DNA from: Strigamia acuminata
Lineage: Eukaryota > Arthropoda > Chilopoda > Geophilomorpha > Linotaeniidae
Direction: 5' to 3'
Assembly: GCA_949358305.1 (NCBI GenBank)
Contig: OX442318.1
Location: 13,002,517-13,066,516, forward strand
Length of the DNA: 64,000 bases
Shown here one piece after another: positions 47,131 to 58,400 of the stretch; within the stretch, counting starts at the first letter, position 1; the number at the start of each line of letters is the position of its first letter. Below the pieces are notes generated by a model, which was given only the letters and a program-made list of their open reading frames with translations, made no database searches and had not been told where the DNA came from. Made by a program: the position numbers and the translations under genes.

Positions 47131-47725
47131 CGTAGATGTTAAAGGAAGCTGTGAATATATATTTTATATTTATTTCGATTAAAATTACCAAACTGCGCAC
47201 CATGTATGGTGGTAAACATAGACGAAAGCAACAACGTGGGTTTTGAAAAACCACTATCGTCTAGTTAAATTCTCGGCATGGGCACTTATTATTTGAATAA
47301 ATATTTATGAATTTGTACGAAATTTGTGGATTTTTATTCCCCGCGTAATAGATGGTACGAGAGTGCCAGCATCGAGAACTTAGCGCAATCCTTATTGCCA
47401 CACGTGTTCAATTGAGTTGATCTCAATAAAATACAATCGCATTTTTAACAAATATATACATCAAAATTAGCTTGACGTGAAATAAACAATAAAACGTAGA
47501 AATTCTCATCCTGGCGCTAACCCTAAATCCTTGGCAACCAATCGGATGACAGGAACCGAAGGCTACCGTACAGAGATATGACCGAAAGTTTCAATCAGCA
47601 CGAATGATCTGGCGACTAAAGTAATTATTTATTTACAAATAAAATAAACGTTTTTGCTTCCAAAATAAATCGAAAAATAACAAGCTTTAAAAATCCTCTC
47701 ACACCCAGGTTCGTCCAAAGCCAAG

Positions 47726-48872
47726 ATGGCGCCGCCAACTCCTCTGAATCGCCGCGTCTCACCTTCTTAACTCGTTTTGAAGGGTGATCGACTACAACTG
47801 CAGAAATTAATCGCCTGAATGATGCACTCGCACGAATTGTCAACGAAGCTGGTTTACGAACGAAAAACGAAGTGAAATTTCATTCTAAGTACGAAAAATA
47901 TAAAAATTTAATTCTTATTTTTGTGTTTTGTTTTGTCCGATAGGTCGATAAAGTCCGGAAAATTTAAGAAAGCAAAATTACGCGTTTAGAAGACGAAGTT
48001 TAAAGTGTCGAAATGGTTTATTTGCCTTTTTTAATGAGGAAAAGTTGAATTGGAACGAAGCCGAAAGAGCCGCGAGAGAGAAAAGCAACATTGAGATGCA
48101 CGTGCAAAAACTGCATAAAGAATGCGAGAGAGGAGAATTGCAACAAGCGTACCAGCAACTTCACAATCGTTAAGTAATGACGGAAAGGAACACTAGTCAC
48201 GTGCTTCTAGAGATGAATTCGAACAAAGCGAAAATGTAATTAAGATGCAAACGTGGAATAGAAAATCTTTCTTATTATTGAAACTAATAAGAATAAATTG
48301 TGCGTTTTAATTTGATAGTCACAACAACATTTGGAAGAGAAAATTAAATGGTTGGCGTGTCAAGTCGAGGGCTTCCAAGCACAAATCCAGGAATTACGTC
48401 AGCGAGTTAAGAAGTCGGAAGAAAATTTGGAAAATTATGTACAAGTGTTTGTCTCGATGCAATTAATCATAAATTTATATTAAATGGCGCTAAATGTTTC
48501 AGACGACGTCCGTGGAGAGCGAAAAGTCGTTTGAGGTGCAGAAATGGAAGAAGAAATTGAATAGCGTGGAAGAATATTATCAGAAGATGTGCGAAGAATT
48601 TCGGGAGTTGTTGGCGGAAGAGCAGAACCTCGGATTGAGGTTCAAATTTCAAGGATTTTGTATTCGAATTAAATGTATTGAAATTTTGATTATTTTTAAT
48701 TTTCAGGTGGAAAGGCGAAACGAAACGAGTGACGCAAACGTGGAAAAATAAATTTTCAGAGATGCAACTGGAACTTGCTCGGTACAAACACAGAAATTCC
48801 GAGCTTTCCAACTTACTCGAACGATCAAGCACGATAAAATCATTTTCACCCAGTTCTGGAAATTTTTTTTGA
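47726..48872 (+). pseudogene. Coiled-coil protein gene, unit C copy, decayed
   Basis: The same gene as at 28577, with a different set of lesions. Exon 1 stops after 14 codons, exon 2 has AAA ATT TAA, and exon 3 ends early at CGT TAA. Exons 4 (about 48319-48437), 5 (48503-48639) and 6 (48707-48872) are open and phase-consistent; exon 5 ends with GAG/GTTCAA and exon 6 begins after TTTTCAG, restoring LRWKGETKRV. The last exon adds more coiled coil (MQLELARYKHRNSELSNLL) before a TGA. Family not recognised. Confidence 0.5.
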
Positions 48873-50565
48873 CTTTGATAAAAAATGACTCAGATTGGAC
48901 GAGAGAGAGTTTTTTTTAGATTGGTACTGTTAATCGATTTTTAATGCTTTTTTACTATTTCTATCTTTTTAACGATTTTTATCCATTTCTGATCATTTTT
49001 ATATGCATTTTAACGATTTTTTACTCTTCTTGATCACTTTTTATGCTTTTTTACAATATTTAAATGATTTTTTATTTTCACATACAGTACAGAATGTATA
49101 TAAACCGAATATTCGAGTACGTGAACAAATCGATTTTATGAACACTTATGTCTCCCATTTAGTTCTGATAATCGAATAGTGTAATTGCTTGAATACTGTA
49201 ATTACTCTAAAGAATGTCAAAAGTTTTAATTTTTTAACGGTTACAATTTTTAAAATAGTACCGTATATAAGATACACGAAACAATTTTTTGATAAAAAAA
49301 TTATCACAGTTTTGAATACTAACAAACAAAATTTCACAAAATTAAAATTTATTTTGTTTATCTTATTTAAAATTTAAAAAACTGAATTGGCAAGAAATTT
49401 TAATTGGAAACAATTTAAAATCATTAAAAATTGATCAACAATAGATAAAAATTGTCAAAAAGCATCTAAGATTGTGATAAAGCATCTAAAATTGTCAAAA
49501 AGCATCTAAAATTTTCAAAAAGCATCTACAACTACATTTCAAAAGTTTAGAAAGTGAGTGAAAAATTCACTCACTTTGTGAATAACACCAAAAATATGAC
49601 TTAAAAGTTAAGCAAAACCAATTTATACCATCAGATTTGAATAAAACAATTATTTTTCATCTAAAATAACTTATAGTTACATATATTTAGTTATATAGTT
49701 TAGTTACAATCAAAACCTCACTTGTGTCAAAAGTTTAGAAAGTTGAAAAAATTATTTCATAAGTTTAGAAAGTGCAACATAATTGCTTTATTTCGACTTG
49801 AAAATAGGACATTTTCATTTTTTTGTTTAGTATTTTGTTGGATGATCTCTGCATCATATGACCGCCTTCAATCTGCGAGGCATTGTAGACACTACAGTGG
49901 GGGGCAAAACAATTGCGACATGTTGAATCTCATGGCCGTATCTCGAGAAAAAAAAATAAAAATAACTTTTTTTCTCTAGAACTAATAGATAGATTGTCAT
50001 AAAATTTTAGGTGAACAAAGCAGAATGTTGGACAAATATTCAGTTAAAATTTCATTGGTTTTCCTCCTTTTTTTCTCGAGATATGGCCATGAGATTCAAC
50101 ATGTTGGTGAAAATCAGTATTATTTACTAATTGTGTATGACTCTGAGTGGTTACTTGTCACTTGGCTGCGTAGCAAGTGATTCCAAAATGGTTTTTTAAA
50201 GTCACAAATGCTATAAATATTACATATTTTCCCCAATATGTTTTTGCTTCAGTATTATTGATTTGGAATAGTTGGGTAGATGGTGGAAATAAGAAATGTG
50301 GTAACAACTTGTGTTACGTCTATCAATAGGTTTATTTCTACGATTTTCACAATATTACAAATGGTGTATTTCAGGTGCACAACTAAGGTATTCTCCTCTT
50401 CAAGTTCTTGAGATGTGCTCTGCTGGAATATATCCGAGGCCATTCCCAGCAGATGTACTTCAGGAACGAAGAGAGAAAGTGCATGTGAAAACTAAAAAAG
50501 TTGTGGTAAAAGTAGTGTTTTGGATGAAAGATTTTACATTTTACATTCAAGTACAAACAAGATTA
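48873..50565. other. AT-rich spacer after unit C
   Basis: Homology to unit B ends near 49500. About 49430-49530 has AAAAAGCATCTAAAATTGTC repeats. A 190-bp hairpin-forming element follows (listed separately). No gene is seen. Confidence 0.4.
49918..50105. repeat. Long inverted repeat, possible MITE
   Basis: The left arm ACATGTTGAATCTCATGGCC (continuing through TATCTCGAGAAAAAA) is mirrored by the right arm at 50067-50105, giving a stem of about 38 bp around a 110-bp loop. No target duplication was found. Confidence 0.7.
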
Positions 50566-50735
50566 CCGTACTGCCTTGAACAATGGCCCGGGCGTTTATT
50601 TATTTTCATGACCCGACCCCACCCCGGTCGGGTCAGTTCGGGGCGGCGTTTGGTGCACTAAGCGCCGCCGAGCCCCCGGCGTTTATTCGAGTCCCGGCGC
50701 TTTTTTACGCCGGGCCATTGTTCAAGACAGTACGG
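50566..50735. mobile_element. 170-bp TIR MITE, TA-flanked
   Basis: Ends CCGTACTGCCTTGAACAATG and CATTGTTCAAGACAGTACGG, flanked by TA. Short relative of the element at 5578-6494. The interior is GC-rich with GGCGTTTATTCG/CCGGGCG modules. Confidence 0.85.
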
Positions 50736-50737
50736 TA

Positions 50738-52495
50738 AATATAGTTAATTAATTGATTAATTAATCACTTTTTGAATGCAACTAGTGTGTCAATTTGCTT
50801 TCAGATGTTAAATGGTAATGATACTCAACTAGTCTATCTAAGCTTAGTGTATTTGAGAAAGTGTAAAAAATAGTCTGCATTGATGTGTGTGCTTGCTATG
50901 TCTCCTGTTTCTTAAATACATTACACAAGTTGTGTGTTCAATTATCTTACTCAATATGTGGATATAGATTTTGTGTATATTGTGTTTACCGATAATTGAA
51001 TTTCAGATTTTAGATGATTTTGAGATTGCACATAATTACACATAATTACCGTACTGCCTCATTTAAACGCCGGGCGTTTAATTTTTTTTTTGGGCCGACC
51101 CCCTCCCAGTAAAGTCGGTTCGGGGCGGCGCACGGTGCAATAAACGCCGCCCAACCCCCGGCGTTTATTCGGGCCCGGCGTCTAAATGAATCTGGGCGTT
51201 TAAATGAGGCAGTATGGTAGCTCTCCAGAGCTTTTAACCCTCAGATGGCCAACCCTATACCAATTTTGGGACAACACTCACTTGAATAGGAAAACTTTTT
51301 TTTGGTTTAATATAATTATCTGAAAATTTCTGACTTTGTTCACACACCAATAATGTTTGTTTCAAAAAAAATTTGGAGTGTTCTGTGCGTTATTTATTTA
51401 TTTATTTATTCACCTTTGAAAATTTTGCCCCTTAGAAATCCCAGCTTAAATTTAAGTTGGCTTCTCCCAATCTTTTAAAAGTGCTTCTATTTAGGGCTTC
51501 CAATTTTTACTAGCCGTATGGCGCTAGTAGTCCAACACATGTGATTAGGTTATGATTTCGGTTCCATTTCTGGCTAAAATATACATATAAAATTAAATTT
51601 TTTAGGATAAATTAAACTTTTTCACTTAAAATTAAATTTTTTTTAAGATAAATTAAACTCTTTTACTTAAAATTAATTTTCTTGGCTCAACAACAGTAGC
51701 GCCAAGTGCGACAATTTTTCGCACTACCCTAACAACGCTTAAGCTAACGGCCTTCCGGATTTAATTATTTTGTCCCAAATTTGGTACATTATGGCACCAA
51801 AGTGTCGTCTTTGGAGATTGACTAACCAATGGTGCCTTGTTTCAATAATGGAGAGAAAAAATAGTTTTAAATACTTCATAAAAATTTGAGAAAGTTGTAA
51901 AAAGTTGTAGAAAATTTGAGAAATTTGTAAAAAGTTGTAGGAAATTTGAGAAATTATTGGAAAATGGTAATAGATTAACATTTTTTTGTGCCACATAGTT
52001 TTAAGAAAAATATTATCAATATTATAATGTGCATTTAAAAGTTGGTTAAATAAATACTGAAATAATTTAGTAGCTGGGACAACGAGTTGACCTAAAACTT
52101 TGAGATGAAACAACAAGAGTTATTTTACAATTTAGTTCACAAGAGATGAAATACATTTAAAAATTTTAAAATTTTGTTCAAGGCTGAGGTTAAAAATTAC
52201 TTTGTTATTGCAGCTGATGATTTGTGTGCTTTTAGTATGCGACGTGCATTGTTGGAGTCCCGTATCTGTTTTGCACAAAACATTACGCAATAGCCTTTTC
52301 TTTTTCTTTTATTTTTAATTACCGGTACTGAAGTTTCATCATTGAAAATGAGTCAATGTTCTATTAATTATTCACAACTGCTGTTACTAAACTCTACTCT
52401 TGTGAATTTTTTTTCATTTTTTGTGTGTGGAAAGTGAAATTATATTCTTATATAAGCGATGGAAAAGTTAAAGGGTGATTTTGTTGACTTTTGAA
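50738..52495. other. Spacer between unit C and copy D
   Basis: Contains the MITE at 51049-51217 and AT-rich runs (AAATTAAATTTTTTAGGAT-like at 51580-51680). No gene is seen. Confidence 0.4.
51049..51217. mobile_element. 169-bp TIR MITE, TA-flanked
   Basis: Ends CCGTACTGCCTCATTTAAAC and its near inverse at 51198-51217, flanked by TA. It shares the outer ten bases and the GGCGTTTA modules with 50566-50735, but the sub-terminal part differs. Confidence 0.8.
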
Positions 52496-55400
52496 TCAAA
52501 TGAAATATTCAACGAGAGAAAATATCGAAAGACCGGTCAAAATACCAAAAATTGATCCGATTTGACAGAGTAATTTGACAATGGAAAGTACTTTCTGTTC
52601 TTCTATTACCTCCCGGATGTTGGTGTCCATAGTGAATCTTGTAATTAAGTTGTTGTCATCTTTATTAAATGAAGGTATGAATATTGTTTCTTCACAGCGT
52701 GCAGCGCACGAACAGTCTTTCTGGGGATTTGTTTTGAATTGAGTCTCCAAATATTGTCTGGTAGTTTTCTTAGCTGTTGCGTGATCCTCGCAATAAGACA
52801 AAGAACTATTTTCCATAAATGGTAATCTAATAGTAAAACATGATTAGTGTCAGTGTATTTCTGTACAAAAGTCTACTGCAAGGGTTTAAAGCTGACTTTT
52901 TAGAAAGCATTTTTTGACTTTTTTACTTTCCTGGTTTCACTGCTCTAAACAGGGGAAGAGAATGACACTGGGCATGACAGTATAAAATAGTGGCTTTAGA
53001 GGCGCAATACGGTTAGGTAATTGGATGGATGTGCTGATTAAGACGCAAAACGAAAAAGGTTTGGGTTGACTTTCACACTCAGAGTCTAGAAGACTACCGT
53101 CTTCCCTCGAATATAACGTCATGACGTCATGACGTTATATTCGTACTTTTTCATGCAACTTCTGAAAAATCAGAAGTTGAGTATGTAAATTGGACAAAGT
53201 TAATTTTATGTGAAATTTCTATTACAAAAAAGTAGTTATTATTATTAGTTATTCAAATCATTTTAAGAGCAAAATATTCATCACACTTCACTAAAAGGAT
53301 TAAAATAACAAGGTGATGATTGGTTGGGCGGGGGAGGGAGGTAGCGGGCGCCACCTCGAGGCGAAGCCTAACAAAAACATTCCGTTCGTTTTATATTCGT
53401 GACCAATTCGTACCAAATTCGTATCAAATTCGTGTCAAATACGTGTCAAATTCGTTTTTCTGGCAATGCGCCTGTTAAAAGCGCACCCCGCAACCCTTCC
53501 CGGCATCGCATCCATCAATGCACTCGAATATAACGTCATGACGTTATATTGGAAGTGACGTTATATTCGAAAAATCGCTAAAACTTTCAAAAACACCGAT
53601 TTTTGAAAAAACTTGAATACGTCATGACGTTATGTTCGAGGGAAGACGGTAGTCCTGGTCGACAGCTGGGTGATAAGTGATTTTGTAAGATTAGTTTGCC
53701 CAGTTGTCACTTCGGATCACATGATTGATGGCTTGATCAACTGTGATCAGAGGTGGGATAGAAATAAAAAAAGTGATTATTGTAAAAATGTAATGCGCAA
53801 AGACTTATCTTCGCATACATTAAGGAGAATGATTCGGCAAAAAGAATTAGAATGAAAATAATTGAAATCAGAAAATAATAAGATGGGTTAGGTTTAAAAA
53901 TTAAATGGGGGTGAACTGCATGCCTGTGACACACTTAATCTGAAAAGTTGCCAGCTCTGATCTCGGTGCTAAGTATTGTCGGATGTACTTTTTGGATTTT
54001 AAATCTGTTCACTAGTTTCAGAGGAAAGGGAGGTCGGACAGACAGACAGACAGACAGACTCCTGATGATTAATACATAAATGTTGAATTACTCACTTGCA
54101 TTGGAATGACTGCTGGTCAAGCTTCATTTTAAAACATTTCTGTTCACATTCGGTAGCACGTTCATTCGTTTGACAGGGACTTTTGGGAGTGTTTATGCGA
54201 ATAAGCTGAAAATAAATAATTTAGCAAATAGCACTGTGTGCAAAATTTCTAAGCTTACCGTTAGATGTGACAGTTCAATTTTAAAGCCTCCGCAGGGTGC
54301 ACATACAAAAAAAATGTGTTTGGGGTGAAAAGGTTGATTTTGTGGCAGAATGAACACCTGCAATGAGTACAAAGAAATAATAATAAACATCTGAATGAAA
54401 TGTGAATTCACAAGACATCTCACCGGTAGATATTCAATGCATTTTTGAAGAAACCTTGTAGAGTAAACAATGAAACTGTTTTTCTTTGGAAAAAATGACT
54501 CTTCAACTGTAAAAATTTATTAGTGAAAGAACATATTTGATTTATGGCTGGCGTTCCCAAGCCTTTTAGCATCGCGTCCCATTTTTAAGCAAGGCGATCT
54601 ACCACGCCCCACTTCATCTACCGGTGCATTAAAATTTTCAAAAATGAACTACTAAATATCCATAATAGAATTGATTCTAAGCACACAAACTGAAATGATT
54701 CGAATTGGCAGTTATGTATTGTCCAGATAGAATAGACTCTTCTAGGCGACAAAACTAGTGCACTATTCTAGGGGGGGCGTCATGTCTACAAAAATCAGCT
54801 CGTGCCCCACCAAAAATCAGCTCTCGCCCCACCAGTGAGGCGCGCGTCACAGTTTGGGAAACGCTGATTTAGGGTAATGATTTGTACCTTTCTTAATCAC
54901 AGTGCAGATTCCAAATGGTGTTGGCAAGTATGATATGTTTACAAATTTGGGATCTGCATTTTCATACTAGAAAACAAATGATTTGTAAAAGTGATTTCCA
55001 AGCCCAGATTAAATTTGTCACGGTCCTGACTTTTGACAGTAAAAATTTTTGAAAACTTTGCGCATATTTTGCACGTTTTTCCCTGTTTTGCCCAATTTTG
55101 ATTAGAAAATGTTTTAATTTCTTCAAAGGGTCCCATTTAAAACCCCACTAAAAAGAAAAAACTGCTTTTACCACTACTATAGTTTTGCGAACGTTTTGCG
55201 AACGTTTTGCACCTCAAGTCCGTTTCAGCGGGCAAAGAGGACTACCAACCATCCCCTCGCATGGTCTACGAGCCCCCCAACAGTCGCCCGCTCCCGCAAG
55301 CGAGTCCCCGCCAAGGCCCCAGTCCTAGTCACGTGTCGGGACCCAACAAGACCTTGATGCCCCTCGCAACCGAGTTCCCACCCAGTCCTAACAAGACCTC

Positions 55401-58400
55401 GATGCCCCTCGCAACCGAGTCCCCGCTAAGGCCCCAGTCCTAGTCCCATGTCGGGACCCAGTCCCAACAAGACCTCGGACTCCCCGTCGAGATGCCGGGC
55501 CTTCATTTCAAAAAGTGGATGTAATAAGTTTCTTTAGTGGAAAAATAAGTTGGGTTTAAATAACTATTTTTAGTGGAAAAAATATTATTTTTTTGGCTTA
55601 GTTGAATTAGTAGGACAAAAAAGTACCGATAGTGGAAAAACCAGTCAGTAGAAGATTTAGTTTTTTTAGTGGGAATCCAAGTCACTTTTGTGGGGTTTTA
55701 ATTCAAATTGTTGTTGTTGTTGTTGTTCAAATTGTTTTATTTTCATTAATTCTTAATTTTACTATTTTTCTTTACTTATTTTTGCCATTTATCTTTGTTT
55801 TTGCCTGGTTTTGATCACCTTTCAATACATTTTTATGAGAATTCTGCCACCTAAATTTATACATTCGCGCTTTGCGCGTTTGAATATCTCCCTCTTACAG
55901 TACCACTTGTTTTTGGCCAATCCCCCTTGGAGAATCAACTGGCCTGAGACATGTGATCAGTGTTCATCATATTCCTAAAAATAATCAGAATAACTTTCTC
56001 CTTTGACATAGTCACAGCTCTTGTCTCAATTAGGAGTTTCAAAGTGTGAATTTATGGTGCGTCGCAACGCACAAGGCCACATTGCAGCTCGAATTCTCAT
56101 GGTTGCTATCTAACCAACGCCCTATTCACTTCCCCATTATTTTACGATCCTTTTTGTGGAAGAAAGGGCATGTTGAGCGGTCTTATTTCGCCAACACATT
56201 TTAGCCACGACTGTGACTCCTTCTTTATTCTAGACATTTTGAATTTTTTTGCTGCATTTATTTCATTATCAACGATTTGAAGACGCTGTTCGCTGTCCGG
56301 CACCTGTCTGCGCGTACCTCCAACGTTTGCGCAAACTCAGGAGAAGAAATATCCTCTTCATAAGAGAGCTTAGCGAGTGACGATGCTTTCCCTCAGTGAG
56401 GCACGGTATTTCGGTCGCAATTCGGATACCACTGTTTGCCATTTTCCGCGGCGCCTGGGCTCATAAGCTGCACAAAAAATACTAGATTTCACGAACAGAC
56501 GCTGTCTTTACAAAGCTACCCCCATGGTGACGTATTACGAGTTGCGGCGCCTGTGGACCCACAATCTTTTGGTTACGACAATCCAAGAAAACTTGATTTT
56601 TTAAAACTATTGTTTGAAGTCGATATACGACGTGACAAATTGTGTTTTGCATTCACGACTTTTTTATAATCCTGATCAAGCAATTTTGTTTCCACTTAGG
56701 TTGACCAAATGTTAATTATAGGCACCTTGGACATGAACAGTGTACCAAGCACTTATTGCAGTTATAGCACTTTAGCAGCCATTGCTAAAAAATCGTTCAG
56801 GATAAAATTTCGATTACAGCCAATCAAATGAAATGACTGCATTCTGCCATGCAATAATTTGGTGAAATTAATTTTCGGTGATTTGCATAGTGCTCTCCAC
56901 TCTCATTCCAAACACATGGCAAGAAACAGGGTTGGATGGGGATATTAAGGAATGGGATGATGTCATAGATCACGTAATAAGATTATTTATTTAAGTTGTG
57001 TGCGATTTTAAAATTTCAATTGCTTACATTTGTAGGCTTGGTTGATCCGCCTACCACTTCCTCTATGTACTTTCCATAAAAATTTCTAGAGTCCTTCCAT
57101 AATTTCAGCGAATTGTTCACGTATGCAGATTTAGGGTGGAGTAAGTCAAAAAGTTGATAATTAGAGCAATCTGTATCAAGTTCCTTTGCTAACGTCTTCA
57201 TATAGAAATCTATTTTACCAGTATCGAGACAATCGACAATAAGTGGAAACTGGATAATGTCATCTCTCACGAGACTAACTGTTTTGACGAGTCGAAAATC
57301 AAAATATGTAGCAATTTGATTGTAAACATTGTAAAACGACATGAGGATCAGAATGAGAAAAACAGAATTTTTCAGTTTCTGCTGCACGAAGGATTTTTTT
57401 TGCATTTTCAGATTTTTTTCAAGAATTGTTTGAATTTTGTGTTTCAACTTTGAATTTGCATTTGTCATTTTTCTGAACTTCATAAAGGGCATTGTGCAGC
57501 CGTGAACAAATATTTGGACGATTGTTAAGCAAGACATTCCGAAATAGAATCCAACGTTTCCACCAATGTCGCACAGTAAAGAGATGATGTCATAGGAAAC
57601 ATGTTCTTGCAAGGTTCGGACGTGATTATTGACAATGCTAATTTCGAGAGCATACTCAGACTGAGGAATATCCACTGTTTCATAGCGTATGCTTAGTTTT
57701 GTAACTTCGCATAAATTGGCACATTTGCAATGATTTCTAAGATTTGTTGTGCGGATAAATTTTGACCACATTTTGTATTGCTGTCTTAGGTAAGTGGCGT
57801 TGCATTCCGGTAGGTCTGTCGTTTCGTAAAAAGGAGATCTAAAAAATAAAATTGAGTTACTTTGTATTGGTTGTTGACAAATTGAATATTGATACATACA
57901 CGTGGGGTTTATAGGACAGACCTGTATTTGAAAAGTGTGCTTAAAATTTAAGTTGTCGCAGCTGCAGTTGTTCTAATGGGTAAATGGTATGCGCATGCCC
58001 ACATACTGAAAGCAGACTATCAGCCATCATTTTTAAGGTAGACGGAAACAACCTTCAGTCGAGCAGTTTAAAAATACTGACTACCAGTAGTCTGAATGAC
58101 TTTACGAATGCAGCTATTGACACTTGTGTTGTCAACTTCAACTTCAACGTTCACATGATTAAGGGACCACCAGAAAAGTGTTACCACGCCCACTTATTAA
58201 TTGCCAAAAGAGGATGGCAAGCTACTTTATATCGCAGACATATAAGGTTGCTAAATGTCGATGATTCTTTTCTACGTTTTCTGAACTGCTTTTTAGTTGT
58301 TCACAAATTACACTTACATGTCAATTGAAATGTGTAGTTATTTTCAACACAGGCAACATTTTTGTTATTTTGTTGATTCATTCGTTCATTAATTAATTGT

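Larger units (their letters stand above)
34021..49500. repeat. Segmental duplication unit C
   Basis: Collinear partner of 10066-29880. It is shorter mainly because it lacks the 6.8-kb Copia element. Copy D and its flanks are not part of this recent duplication. Confidence 0.8.

Noticed and set aside
55207-55443. 78-codon proline-rich frame
   Set aside because: Generated by GC-rich repeats; no start context, splice sites or homologue in the paralogues.
57984-58328. 114-codon plus-strand frame in intron 5 of copy D
   Set aside because: No family resemblance and antisense to a well-supported gene intron; taken as chance.
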